A DNA stretch of 64,000 nucleotides, from assembly GCA_033977485.1 (NCBI GenBank), contig CM066982.1, positions 10,469,218-10,533,217 on the forward strand, read 5' to 3'. Position 1 is the stretch's first letter, and every line of letters starts with the position of its first letter. The position numbers were made by a program, and so were the translations under genes. The DNA is from Hydrangea macrophylla. Taxonomy: Eukaryota > Streptophyta > Magnoliopsida > Cornales > Hydrangeaceae. This document shows positions 20,801-32,208 of this stretch, piece after piece. The notes beneath the pieces were generated by a model. That model did not search any database. It was not told where the DNA came from and was given only the letters and a program-made list of their open reading frames with translations.

Positions 20801-21502
20801 TAATGGATACTTCAAACTCTTGGTGCATTGATTCTGGTGCGACTTAACCATATCTATAATTCATTGCAGGGGTTCAAATCACCCAAGAAATGCAGTGATG
20901 GAGAGATTGTGCTGACTCTGGGATCTAGCGCAAACGTTTTCACGATTGCTATAGGGGTAGTAGTTTTAGAGTTTCGACAATAAGACAATAGTTTTATCAG
21001 ATTTACTTTACATCCCTTTAATGAGACGTAATTTAATTTCTGTTTTAGATTTATCGAATAAAAATTATTCTTTTCATTTTGGAACAGAAGTTGTCATTAA
21101 AAGAAATGTTTCTTTTATTTATTTTGGTGCTAAAACTAATGGCTTATATGTGATTACTCCCAATATTTCTAAAGACTTGCATGGAACTTAATAACTTAGT
21201 GGTAACTATACCATCTAAAATAAAGAAACCTTCTACTAATCCAACAAGGTTTTGGCATATGAGGCTTGGCCATATCAATCTAAACAGGATTGGCAGACTA
21301 GTCAAAGAAGGGGTCTTAGGCGATTTGGTTCTTGAACCAATGGAAGTTTGTGGAAGTCTCTGTGAGTCATGTTTAGAGGGTAAGATGGCCAAAAGGCCCT
21401 TTTCAGCAAAGGGTAATAGGGCCAATACATTGTTGGAATTAATCCATACTGATGTATATGGACCAATAAATAATAGAGCACGGGCTAGTTATGAGTATTT
21501 TA
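20801..21502 (+). pseudogene. Copia protease and integrase zinc domain, broken and truncated
   Basis: The sequence gives WCIDSGA-like protease remnants near 20820 in shifting frames and a readable integrase start at 21181-21502. There, the GAG-pre-integrase region has FWHMRLGHINLNRIGRLVKEG (His pair), CESCLEGKMAKRPF (Cys pair) and LLELIHTDVYGPI, which carries the first catalytic Asp. The reading stops at YEYF, the exact point where CACTA terminal sequence starts, so the CACTA probably inserted here. Confidence 0.75.
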
Positions 21503-21700
21503 CACTCACCATATGGCCCTATTTGTAACGGACAATTTTTAAGATTTGTAATGCATATACCTGTTACAAAATTATAACGGGCATATTCGTTACAAATAGC
21601 AAAAAAGTGTTGGTAAATTTCATTTACCTGTTTTTTATTATATTTGTAACGGTTTAGAAAATAATTACCTACGGGTATATCCGTTATAATTATAGGTCTT
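21503..21700 (+). repeat. CACTA left terminus with subterminal TTTGTAACGG-type repeats
   Basis: After CACTCACC the motif TTTGTAACGG or its inverse occurs at 21522-21531, about 21562-21569 (inverted), 21573-21580, 21587-21595 (inverted), 21643-21652 and 21681-21689 (inverted). Such short motifs in both orientations near a terminus are the usual binding sites for the CACTA DNA-binding protein (TNPA-like). That role is known for En/Spm and inferred here. Confidence 0.7.
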
Positions 21701-21770
21701 AATTAAAAATAAATACAATTAAAAATCAATATATCTGGGCAAGGGAACCCATCCCATCATTTTTTTAATT

Positions 21771-21772
<2 letters not shown>

Positions 21773-21821
<49 letters not shown>

Positions 21822-21908
21822 ACCATCCCACCACGCGGTACACCAGCCCACCATCGCCGTCCACCAGCTTACCACCGCCATCCATAGTCGCCGCCAATAC
21901 CACTAGTA

Positions 21909-21962
<54 letters not shown>
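21773..21962. repeat. Microsatellites (GT)n, (GA)n and (CT)n
   Basis: A (GT)n run at about 21773-21790 continues into (GA)n to about 21820. After 95 bp of non-repeat sequence a (CT)n tract runs about 21914-21961. Frames read through them (RERERE or SLSLSL) are not genes. Confidence 0.95.
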
Positions 21963-21963
<1 letters not shown>

Positions 21964-23331
21964 TTTTCTTCTCAATGTGGTCTTCAATTCCAATGTCCAA
22001 ATCTTTGGCAATCATTAGAAAGACATGTGAATCAGGTTAAGGTTTTTGTTTAATCATCGATTCTTTCAGCAGTGCCCTTGAAATCAGGTTAGGGTTTTCA
22101 TTCAAAGCTCATTTGTGTTCTTTGTATCACTATGATGGGAAGAACTTGTCTTCATCAATACCTCTGTTTTGGTTTTCTTGCTTCTTCCATGAGCTAGTTG
22201 TGCATTTGATTTTGGTGACTGAACCCATGCAACTTAAAAAGCTTGTTTATTCACTCTTAAATGCAACTACTTCTATATTTTTACCGATAAATGGTCAGTC
22301 AAATTCAACTTGGGTAAATGCATTTTAGTTTGGTTGGCCTAATAGATCTAGGAAAATCATACTTTTGTTTTTGTGTTTTGGATTCACTTTGAATGTCTTT
22401 CTTTTTAGGGTTGCAACCGATTTGGAATTGGGGAAGGTGATTTTGGCGCGGGTAATGTAGCTTGTAGAGGATCTTTATTCTTTCCAAATAGTTGTTTACT
22501 TTTCAACATCAACGTGTAAGACCAGATGTTCCACATCTAATAATCTATCTTGAATAGCTTAGGTTATATCCAATTGTGGCTAAAATTTTACGGATTCACA
22601 TTTTGCTTGGAGGAGCTTATCCTACTTTTAAGTAATTGAACTATTTTTTTTTATGACCAGCTTAAGCTGCAATAAGTTGGATTTATATGTTTATGTATCT
22701 ATCTTCTTTGCTTTCCTGATCGCCTTCCTAAAACACCGTACAGTTTTTGAGCATACAATTTAATACTAAGAAAAATTACACCGGACATCCCTGATTTGAA
22801 GGTTATTTTCATAGAAGGTGTAAGCATATCAATATTGTATCCTGGACAAATTAAATTTTGTTTGTTGCTCTTTGCCAATTGGAACAACCCCGTCCCACCT
22901 TTTCTAAATGCAAGTTTGCAGCTCCCCTTTCTTATTCGTTCTCCTGAATCAGGTGAGCGTTTTGTCGAGCCATGTAAATCTTGGGATAATTTAGTGACAA
23001 ATTTTAAGTGAAATTTCACTTGACCTACATAATTTTTAAGTGAAATTTCACTGAATCTTAGATGAATATTTAGTAAAATTTCAACTTTGAGGGGTTTTTT
23101 TTTATAAAACTACGAATCAAATTAATCTTTAAACCGTTGACAGTATCATCTAGGGACTTTTCCCTACATTTTTTTTTCAAATCTTATCTCATTTGATTAT
23201 TTTGTCTTTCTTTTTTGCACTTTCCTATTCTCGTATTATTGCTTGCTTTCACAATAAACAGCTCCAAAATCATTAACATTGTACTTGATAACGATTTGAG
23301 GTTGATTGAGGCTAACCTTAGTCGTCTTGTT

Positions 23332-23381
<50 letters not shown>

Positions 23382-24350
23382 GTGATTGCTCACTATTACA
23401 ATTTGTTTATGAGAAAGCTCTTTTTTAAGCTTAGTATGTCTGGGGTTTTAAACTTTTTGACTCAACATATTTTAGGGTGTGAAATGGTGATACATCAGAG
23501 AGTCTAGGAGCAGATTTTGTATGTCTGGAATTTTATTGCTTTGTGGTTTATTGTGGAGACTGGAGAGTTGTTTTACATGATTTGTGGTGTATTGTCTGAA
23601 TTTTCTGTCCAGTTTCATGTTTCTTTAAATATTGGTGGCAGAATTCTAGGGGCTTGTTGGTGTTTTTTTTAGGGTCCCGTGTGTATCATCTTTGCTCACT
23701 TTTTGGTTATAGCCACTTTCTTTAATATTTTCTAATTTGTTAGATTTGGTTGGACCTTAGAAGCAAAACAAGGGTATTAGTTTGTTTGTTCATTTTTTAA
23801 AAATATTTTTTATTTATAAATTACATAATTTTGATATGCACATATTTATGTATTCATTCTGCATGTTTGATTGCCTCTCAATTTTGAGTTTGCTTAATAG
23901 GAATATATCTAAGTTATTGAGGATTTCAAATATGTGATATTTTCTCAAATATCTTGAACGTTAGGTCGATTCACCCAGATATTGCATACATAGCAACCAA
24001 AGAAAGCATTGGCTTTCCTTTCTGTAGACGTTTCAAATAGGCACGCTTGTTCGTTTCCCCAATCCTCATTTTATCTATAGATTTTCCTCTTTTCTCAAAG
24101 CTAAACTAGTTTTATGCAGGTGATAATTAGCACTTCTTTAAATAATTTTCTTTATTTAATTTTTTTTTTGATAAAGTACTAGTTTTATGTAGGTGATAAG
24201 CTTTGTAGTGAACTTTCCATTACCTTGGAGACAAAGATTCAGTTTTTGGTTGGTTGTTATTTGAAGATGTTGTCCACCAGAAAATTGCCTTCGCTCAGTG
24301 ACTTTGCTCTAGGTGAGCATAAACCCTCTCTGCATTAGACATATAAACAT
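21963..24350. other. CACTA 5' non-coding region
   Basis: A+T-rich sequence with no recognisable gene; it would be 5' untranslated region or first intron of the transposase gene. It includes a (CT)n tract at about 23335-23379 and two copies of the 16-bp palindrome AAGTGAAATTTCACTT near 23006 and 23038 (second copy one base short). Confidence 0.5.
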
Positions 24351-24358
24351 AGTTGAAT

Positions 24359-24714
24359 GAATTGGGTATTCACATGAATTTTTAGTCTCTTGTTCTTCAC
24401 ATTCACACACAAGCAAGGCCAAATTCTCTTGGGTTTGTTGTTAAAGAATGGATTAGAGATGACATTTATCATATTTGATGAATTGGGTCTTCACTTAGTT
24501 TTTTAGTCTCTTGGTCTTCACATTCACACACAAGCAAGGCCAGATTCTCTTGATTTTGTTATTAAAGAATGGATTAGAGATGACATAGAGAGAGTGTGTG
24601 CGCTAGGCTTAACATAGAAAAAGTGTGTTTAGCACCTCTTTCATGGTCACTAGATTCATTTTTGAGACTAAAGGGAAAAAGGTAAGCTTTGATTGCAAGA
24701 TAGCGGAGTTGGAT

Positions 24715-24795
<81 letters not shown>

Positions 24796-24921
24796 GTAGG
24801 TTTTTGGCATGTTTGGGAATGATTATAATAAATGTTTAGCACTTCTTCTATGTTCACTAGAATCTTTTTGGAGACTAAAGGGAGAAAGGCCAGATATGAT
24901 TGCAAGATAGCAAAGTTGGAT

Positions 24922-24979
<58 letters not shown>

Positions 24980-25046
24980 GGCTTTTGGCATGTTTGGGAA
25001 TGATTATAATAAATGTTTAGCACCTCTTCCATGTTCACTAGAATCT

Positions 25047-25088
<42 letters not shown>

Positions 25089-25170
25089 TGTGTGTGTGTA
25101 TGTGTGTGTGTGTGTGTGTGTTTGTGTGCTAGGCTTATGGTATGTTTGGGAATGATAAAAAATAATTGTT
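24359..25170. repeat. Tandem duplications with expanded (GA)n cores
   Basis: A 120-bp segment ('aattgggt..tcac' to 'gagatgacat') is repeated at about 24361 and 24481. Next come units anchored on GTTTAG at 24627, 24834, 25015 and 25168. Each unit has GTTTAG, a 'tcactag' block, 'ttggatataag' (first two units), a (GA)n tract and 'ggcatgtttgggaatgat'. Unit lengths (207, 181, 153 bp) differ with the microsatellite. GA tracts lie at about 24719-24792, 24926-24976 and 25049-25086; the last passes into (GT)n. Confidence 0.85.
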
Positions 25171-25260
25171 TAGTAACTCTTCTTTCTTACCATTTCACCT
25201 TCTTGTTTAATTAGTAGCATTCCCATTACTTTATTTCACTTTTCAATGTTGTATTGCAGA

Positions 25261-26046
25261 ATGGCCCGAACCATAAACAAAGAGTGGATGAATGAAAGAA
25301 AAATAAAGTTAGGCCGGTATATATGAAGGGAGTTGAAGAGTTTCTTGAATTTGCGATTGCAAACAATGTTGCAAACTTCACAACGTTACCTTGCCCGTTT
25401 GTAAATTGTGGGAATAGGACGACGTAAACCATTAGATGTCAGAAACCATCTTATTAGGGCTGGTATAGATAGGTCATATTCTATGTGGGCTTTGCATGGT
25501 GAAAAGCCATATAAGACTTCGATACAGCGTCCGCCAGTAGAAGATGTTCATATAGAAAACATTGAAGGAAAAAACATCGAGGTTGGAGGGCTTGGGATGG
25601 AGAATCTTGTTGACGCTTCTTATGGAATGCGCGAAGAACCTCATGAAGATGTGGCAATGGTTAGGCTGGAGTTTCAGAAGAACCATATGCCGGTAATGAG
25701 AAATACAATGAATATAGAAGATTATCAACTGAGAAATCGTACCCTTCATATGAGGTCCCTGAGACTACTCTTTTTGTAATTGTGGAACTGCACAACATTA
25801 AGAAGCAATTTGGTTGGTCGAGAAATAGTGTGACGACACTTTTGTCCATCTTGAAAAGGTGGCTCCCGAAAGACAATTGCCGGAGAAGTATCCACACATG
25901 AAGAGGATGATGAAAGACTTAGGGATGAAGGTAAACTTTATTCATGCATGCGACAATACTTATGTTCTATATTTGGATGGTAATGAAGATAAGGAGCAAT
26001 GTCCTTAATGTGGAGAACCAATATATGCTATGAAAACAAAGAAGGG

Positions 26047-26134
<88 letters not shown>

Positions 26135-26495
26135 AAAGAACCTTTGAAAGTATTGAGATATTTTCCTTTGATTCCAAGGCTTGTAAGATTGTATACTATA
26201 CTATGGATTGCCCACGAAATGACATGGCACGATCGATCGACCTCTTCATGGAATTATCTATGACATCCATCTGATTCTCTATAGTGGAGAATGTTTAAGG
26301 ATAAATGGCCAAAATTTGCTGAAGAAGGGCGTAACATTTGGCTTGCAATTACAATCGATGGGTTTAATCTGCGTAGTATTCAATCCTCTAGTTATAGTTG
26401 TTGGCCTGTTATCACGGTGCCTTATAATCTCCCACCTTCGTTGTGCATGAAATGCGAGTTCCAAATGTTGTCTTTGCTAATTCCTGGGCCAAAGG
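25261..26495 (+). pseudogene. CACTA transposase (TNP2-type), N-terminal part
   Basis: In shifting frames the segment encodes the transposase-associated domain (GVEEFLEFAI, CPFVNCGN, HLIRAGIDRSYSMWALHGEKPY, about 25325-25510). It continues with LLSILKRWLP, MKRMMKDLGMKV, IHACDNTYVLY, a CGEPIYA zinc-type motif near 26010, LRYFPLIPRLVRLY (26154-26195), HPADS-like sequence and IDGFNL...SSYSCWPVITVPYNLPPSLCMK ending at LLIPGPK. These blocks are characteristic of plant TNP2 (Transposase_21). The protein would cut the CACTA ends. Stops and frame changes break it, and a (GA)n tract sits inside. It is then cut by the solo LTR. Confidence 0.85.
26047..26129 (+). repeat. (GA)n microsatellite inside the transposase coding region
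   Basis: About 40 GA dinucleotides lie between the CGEPIYAMKTKK and PLKVLRYFPLIPRL blocks. Read in the transposase frame it encodes an Arg-Glu repeat and leaves the frame on both sides in register. Confidence 0.9.
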
Positions 26496-26898
26496 TGATT
26501 TGAGGTGAAAAGTGCATATTCATAGCGTATTACATGGTCTTTTATGCATACTTTTATTCCCAAAGTCCCTAAATTTAGGTGCATTCTAATAATAATGTTC
26601 TTTTTATTGTGTTAATGCTAAAACATACATTTTTGCATTTTTTTTATAGGTATTAGGATGTAATTCAATGAAGTGGAGCTAAAGAGAGTGATTCTGGTGA
26701 AGAGAACAACAAAAACAGCTGAGAAAGTGCCATTTTTGACAATGAAGACTTTAGATTTGGAAGATTTTCCTAGAAATAGAAAATGTAGATCTTGGAGTTA
26801 TGGTCGCGTGGCAGCAAACGAGAGGTCAATCCGAGGTCCGAGTGAAATGTTATGGCCATTCTCCCATTGGTGCGCAGAGTTGTCAAAATCAAAGAAGT

Positions 26899-26964
26899 TC
26901 AAGGGCTTGAGGAGAGTTCAATCGATTGAGAGTTCGATCGATTGAACTAAGCTCGGTCGATTAA
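26899..26964. repeat. Palindrome array 1 of the solo LTR (four sites)
   Basis: Twelve-bp sites start at 26899, 26918, 26934 and 26953, giving spacings of 19, 16 and 19 bp. The first is degenerate. The array ends about 45 bp before the TATA box. Confidence 0.75.
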
Positions 26965-27007
26965 ACTCTATTTTCCCCCAAAAGTTGCATAAACTCTGCT
27001 GGAACCC

Positions 27008-27015
27008 TATAAATA
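27008..27015 (+). promoter_or_regulatory. TATA box of the solo LTR
   Basis: TATAAATA after ACCC, between the two palindrome arrays. Confidence 0.6.
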
Positions 27016-27384
27016 AATCGTTTCGATGGTAGAAGAAGGGAGGAAACTCCAGAACGCAAAAAAGAGCAGTTTTAGGGTAGTTTTAGGGTTAGATTAGGAG
27101 TAGATTAGGTTAGATTCATGTTCTTCTTCATCTTTTCCATTGCTTTACTCAAGATTATTGAAGATTCAAGTTTATTTCAATATTATTTCAAGTTATTTTC
27201 AGATTATTCCAGGTTTTTCTTTTCTGTTATCTTTATTTCACTGTTTATTAATCTAGTTATTATGATTTCTCTAGGTTACTGTTTCTGTATTAGTTTATTC
27301 ATGTTTTCATAGTTTAGACATTGGGAATATGTGATGAAACATTGATTCCCAGCCTCTGCCATGCAATCTTTAGAAACTCTGGGC

Positions 27385-27503
27385 TCGATCGATCGAAGTT
27401 ATTTCGATCGATCGAACCAGAGCCATAGTCAAGTGATCGAAGACATTTCGATCGATTGAAGGAAGATGCTGTCCGATCGATCGAGAGCGCGTCGATCGAT
27501 CGA
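27385..27503. repeat. Palindrome array 2 of the solo LTR (spacing 19-25-19-25-19)
   Basis: Six TCGATCGATCGA-type sites start at 27385, 27404, 27429, 27448, 27473 and 27492. The alternation 19, 25, 19, 25, 19 bp is identical to the array in both Athila-2 LTRs. Spacers within pairs are 7 bp, and between pairs 13 bp. Confidence 0.9.
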
Positions 27504-28137
27504 ACCTGTTGATTTCTGAGATGATTCTTTTAAGTATTCTAAGACTTTCTGTTTTAGAAATTTTGTCATCAAATTGTCCCTATAAGCTCAGTTTATCACA
27601 ACAGTTTTCAGAATTTAAAGCCTTAAGGCTATTTTCTTCAATGTCTTTTGAAAACCACTTTGAATGCTAACACCATTTAGAGTGCAAGTAATAACCATTG
27701 TTTTAAACCATCTTCTAAGTATTTTAAATCAACTATGATGATTTAGTCCCGGTCATGAAAGGGCTATTGATTCTTTATCTTTAGAAAAATACAGAATACT
27801 GAAGAGTAATGAACTCCATCGAACGTTAATGAATATGCATGGTAGATGGTTAGGATCAATGCAGATTCTCATATTTCCAACACCTTTAATTTATTTGTTT
27901 AATTATTTATGTTTCTCTTTGCTTTATTTATTATTTAGTTTAATTTAATTAATTACGATTTGTTAGTACACTTCCACTCTACATTCATCTTTTCTTTTTC
28001 TTTAGTTTATAACTTAGTAGATATTCTTCCTGTTCCTTCCCTGTGGGATCGACCTGGACTTATTCAGTATTACTTGCACGATCACCTACATTTGGGTGTT
28101 GCACAAGAGTGCACAACTTTTTAGTCGTGTCAAAAGG

Positions 28138-29363
28138 CACTGGGTCAAGACATTGATGTTTTCCTTCAACCTCTAGTAAAGGAGTTGAAGCAACTTTGGG
28201 AAGGAGTGCCAGCTTTTGACATGTACAAAATGTAATATTTTACGTTAAAAGCTATACGAATGTGGGGTATTCATGATTTTCCCGCATATGGGAATTTATC
28301 TGGGTGTATAACACATGGTTATAAAGCATGTCTTAGTTGTGGAGATGACACTCAATCCATCCATCTACATCATAGTAAGAAAACAGCTTACCCAAACTAC
28401 CATATTTTCCTTAGCACGGATCACCCGTTTAGGAGTGGTGGGTGTTTGAGGTATAGGTTTTCTAAACATAGTCATCATCCTCCTCGGTTAAATGGAGATG
28501 CACTTTTAGAGAAGTTACAGCAGATAAAGTACGTTCCTAGCAAGATCCCAAAAGTTTCGGGTAGGAAAAAGAAGACGTGTAGTGAGGATGATGGTGGTAA
28601 TGTTGAATCTACGAAGGCATGGTATAAAAAGTCCATCTTGTTTGATTCGGAATACTGGAGCTCTCATCAAGTTCGTCATGTTCTTGATGTGATGCACACC
28701 GAGAAGAATGTCACAGAGCATCTAATTTTCATAATCCTAGATGATAAAAACAATTCAAAGGATACACTCAATGCACGTTTGGATATGAAGGCTGTCGGCA
28801 TACACGGTGACCAATGGATGAGAGTAGATGACCACACATGCAATCAGATAAAACCAAAAGCGTCATTTCACTTGGATAAAGATGAGAAGTGAGAATTTTG
28901 CCAAATCTTGAAAGACTTGAAGATCCCCACTAGTTTTTCATCTAACCTGAGCAACATTGTCACTGTTAACCACCCAGTTTGCACTCATTGAAGTCACATA
29001 ATTTTCATGTTATTGTAGAATATTGTTACCCTTATTACTTCAACATGCCTTTCTGAAACACTGAGATTTGTGCAGAGCTATCCAACAGATAAGCTTATTC
29101 TTTAACCTATTATTCTCAAAAGTCTTAATTCAGAAGGATATCCAATGAGCCAAATACATGGTTGCTGAGGCATTGTGTGTGTTGGAAAAGCACTTTCCAC
29201 CATCATTTTTTGATATCAGTATCCACCTCATGGTGCATCTAGTCGATGAAGCATTGATTTGTGGACCTACCGGACCTCGGTAGATGTTTCCTTTTGAACG
29301 ATATACTCTTTTACTTATATTCTAATTTCGTACATATTCAGGAGTGTTAATGACATTATTAAC
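28138..29363 (+). pseudogene. CACTA transposase (TNP2-type), central part
   Basis: It continues directly from the solo LTR with DIDVFLQPLVKELKQLWEG, then MWGIHDFPAYGNLSGC, HGYKACLSCG, STDHPFR, and LPSHQVRHVLDVMHTEKNV-type sequence (here SSHQVRHVLDVMHTEKNVTEHL) and DTLNARLDMKAVGIH, in a clean frame over 28260-28892. After that, broken frames give SLKSHNFHVI, PPSFFDISIHLMVHLVDEA and MFPFERY, the DUF4218 part normally found after Transposase_21. The Tat element cuts it at 29363. Conserved acidic and His residues are present, but the downstream part has several stops. Confidence 0.85.
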
Positions 29364-29980
29364 TAGTATGTCCAAAATAATCTAGTCATTGGAACAGTGC
29401 CACGTCGCCAGGAGGAGCCGGTTCTTCCGGTGAGGGCGCCCGTCCGGCTAAGCATTCCCGAGGTAACCTTGGGACCGGGCGGTTCGCACAGGCCGGCCGG
29501 GCATGACGGTCGCGGACGCCCGTGATCCCGACCAACCAGCAGTTTCCTAAATCAATTATAAGTCTGAGGAAGGAGATATGGTAGTTTCCTAAACCATTTA
29601 GGAAACTCTCTTAAAATCAAGCAAATCTATTGTAATCAGATTAGGTTCCCTAATCTCACGAATTCTTACCATGTAAGGGTGGACTCTTGCATCTATAAAA
29701 GAGCCCACCTACCCTATCAAAGGGATCCCGAAATCAATTCTCTAAGCATACAAGCAATTAACAGAGAACTCACCATCTACACGCATACACCCGGCCGGTA
29801 TTACTGGTAGTGCCGCCCATCTTTGTTGGCTCACCAGGCCCGTCGGTGATCTGCTAGTGTGAAGCGCACAGACGCAACCGTGGAGATAGGTCACCTTGTT
29901 AACGGGACCGAACCACATACAAACTCTTTTTTTACCTTATTTTTTGCTCAAATCTTTCTTACCAATTTTCGGCATCATCA
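29364..29980 (+). mobile_element. Tat 5' LTR
   Basis: It begins TAGTATGTCC (TGGTATGTCC in the 3' LTR, so a G-to-A change of the terminal TG) and ends GGCATCATCA. A TATA box (CTATAAAAG) lies near 29693-29701. Confidence 0.9.
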
Positions 29981-29983
29981 GTT

Positions 29984-30000
29984 TGGCACCATCTGTGGGA
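29984..30000 (+). other. Tat primer-binding site
   Basis: TGGCACCATCTGTGGGA starts 4 bp after the LTR end, the position and style of Tat primer sites. I did not assign the tRNA. Confidence 0.7.
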
Positions 30001-30044
30001 AACGACATAGTCTTCTCATCAACAAAAATCTTTGACTGATCAAC

Positions 30045-31620
30045 ATGCCGCCAAAGGGGGGTAAGAAAGCAGCTAATTCAACTGGTCAGGAGAACCTGCA
30101 AATTGAGCAGTGGGCTGCCTCCATGACCACTGAACAGATCACGGCAGCACTGGAGCAACTCTTGGAGGGCCAACGCCGAACACAGGAGCAGATAAAGGCG
30201 CTTATGGCCCAACACGAGGAGCGCCCCGCGTCGGAGAATCAGCCTGAGAAGAGCGCTCCACTTAAAAGGCCCCCTCGGGCACGAAGGCAAGCCCATTCCG
30301 CTCCGGTGTCGCCACCGGACAGGGAACGCCCCGGCGAGGGAGAGCGCAGCCAGGCCACCAGGCGCTCGCAAAGACGACCTCGGCCCAATCCTCCCCGAGT
30401 GGAAGACGCCAGGATTATCATCGATCAGCGGCGCGCGGCCAGAGGGGAGGAGTTCGGACGGAGAGCCCGGGAATCGGTCGTGACCCTCCGGCCTTGAGCC
30501 TGGGGGATCTTAGGCACAGACTTTCCCAGACCCAGAGCCGAGCTCTATCCCCGAAGTCGACACGCTTTGAGGAGGAGGCCTCGTCGTCCGACCCGACCTA
30601 CCGCTCAGACACAGATAGAAGAACAGGGTGGAGTGACGTCAAAGCCCAGGTCGAGGAACTGCAGCAGCAGATCGAGAGGCTGAACCACAAGTCTGGTCAT
30701 GACCTCACTAACACGGAGACTGAGTCACCCTATACCGCTCGGGTGACACAGTTTCCCATTCCACGGAAGTTCAAACCCCCTCACCTCAGCTCCTATGACG
30801 GTACAGGGAGCCCGGTGGACCACATCCGCACCTACAAGGCGTAGATGGCACTGGTCACCACGGTGGACGAGTTGCTGTGCCTGGCCTTTCCCAGTACCCT
30901 TAAGGGGCCAGCCGTACAGTGGTTTCACGCTTTGAAGCCCCGGACGGTCGATAACTTCCAAGCCCTCGGCAAGCTGTTCATTAGCCAGTTTGTCGGGATG
31001 CTCGATCGGTCGCAACCGGATACACAGCTGCTAACCGTCAAGCAGCGCAAAGGGGAGTCCTTGAGGGAGTATGTAGATCGATTCAACCAACAGAGGCTCC
31101 TGATTTGTAACCTTAATGAAATGGCCGCAATCATGGCCTTCTGTTCGGGAGTTCAACACACCAAGGTTGCCACGTCGTTCCATCGCAACCGACCGGCCAC
31201 CCTGGTGGAGCTCTCGGAGAGAGTCGGAAAATACATAGACACTGAGGAGTTTTTGAAGGCAAAACGCGCCGGCCAGGCGGGAGACGAATCCCCGAAGGCC
31301 AAACGCAAGCGTGAAGGGTTTGAAATGGCTCGGGAAAGAAGCCAAAGCAAGACCAAAGAGATGCCCGGGGTCAGCCCCCAATCGCTTTCACACCCCTTTC
31401 CCGGCCTATATATGAAGTTATGGCTGCCGCAGAGGCGCATATGCTGCTTCTACAGCCGGCCAAACTCTGAGCCCCGCCTGGTAAGAGGAACCGGAACAAG
31501 TTTTGCCGCTACTACAGGGATCACGGTCATGAAACAGAGGATTGTTTCAAATTGAAGATAACAATAGAGAAGCTGATCGAGCAGGGACACCTCGCCGAGT
31601 TCGTCACAACTGACAGACGA
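30045..31620 (+). pseudogene. Tat gag, broken
   Basis: The start is ATG at 30045, the first after the primer site. A basic N-terminal region (MPPKGGKKAANSTG, Arg/Pro-rich to about residue 150) runs into a second frame at 30494. The gag core follows (FPIPRKFKPPHLSSYDGTGSPVDHIRTYK, GPAVQWFHALKP, REYVDRFNQQRL, FCSGV). TAG at 30842-30844 interrupts it. After another frame change near 31380 comes PIYEVMAAAEAHML and a zinc knuckle FCRYYRDHGHETEDCF (about 31503-31550). Gag forms the particle and binds RNA; this copy needs at least two frame changes and a stop removed. Confidence 0.85.
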
Positions 31621-32208
31621 CCTCGGTAGGACACCCGAGCTCCCGATCAGCCACCACCACCACTTGGCCTCATCCACGTGATCTTCGAAGGAACGTCAGG
31701 CGGAGGCGATTCACAGTCGACACGGAAGAGACACAGCCGGGCGTCTAGAGCGGATGTCTGGCAGGTCCATTCCACCGGCTCCTCCCCGACCGATGTTCTA
31801 ACATTCACGTCCGACGACTTGCAGGGCATCCACTGCCCCCATGATGACCCGTTAGTAGTGGCGCTTTCTATAGCCAACTATATGGTCCAGAGGGTGCTAG
31901 TGGACACAGGCAGCTCGTCCGACATTATGTTCACGATGGCATTCGATCAACTCGGGACCTCTTGGGATCGGCTCCGGCCGGTCGTTACCCCCTTGGTTGG
32001 GTTTAACGGCTCCAGCACGCAACCGCTCAGTACAATCAAGCTCCCAGTTCTCATGGGAACCTACCCACAGCAGCTTTCCGTGTTGACCAATTTTGTGATA
32101 GTAGAAGCCCCATCGGCCTAAAACGTCATCCTCGGCAGGCCGATCCTCAACAGGGCCAGAGCAGTCGTCTCTACCTATAGCTTAACAGTGAAGTTTCCAA
32201 CTTCCTAG
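31621..32208 (+). pseudogene. Tat aspartic protease region
   Basis: The frame 31678-32121 carries DDPLVVALSIANYMVQRVLVDTGSSSDIMF (catalytic DTGSS near 31905), VTPLVGFNGS and FVIVEAPSA, with the typical continuation NVILGRPILNRARAV after a TAA at 32119-32121. TAG at 32206-32208 ends the stretch. The catalytic triad is intact, so loss comes from the stops. Confidence 0.85.

Larger units (their letters stand above)
19219..21502 (+). mobile_element. Truncated Ty1/copia retrotransposon
   Basis: It comprises leader, gag, protease and the start of integrase, cut at 21502 where CACTA terminal sequence begins. Both LTRs and the RT part are missing from the window. The bases 19219-19957 are an A+T-rich leader with no gene. 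Order and motifs are clearly copia: integrase zinc region directly after protease and before RT. Confidence 0.8.
26496..28132 (+). mobile_element. Solo Athila-type LTR in the CACTA transposase gene
   Basis: 1637 bp, starting TGATTTGAGG and ending GTCGTGTCA, flanked by identical AAAGG at 26491-26495 and 28133-28137. The transposase reading GPK before it continues after it, so the insertion site is exact. Its last 60 bp match the reverse complement of the Athila-2 LTR start (lightly diverged), including the segment 'tgggtgttgcacaagagtgc'. Its first part is different, so it belongs to a related but separate Athila family. No internal element sequence remains; recombination between two LTRs is the usual origin. 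Confidence 0.92.

Noticed and set aside
24574..25214. RERERE and SLSLSL reading frames
   Set aside because: Pure translation of (GA)n and (CT)n microsatellites.
28515..28721. Minus-strand frame within the transposase segment
   Set aside because: Shadow of the clean + strand TNP2 frame 28260-28892.
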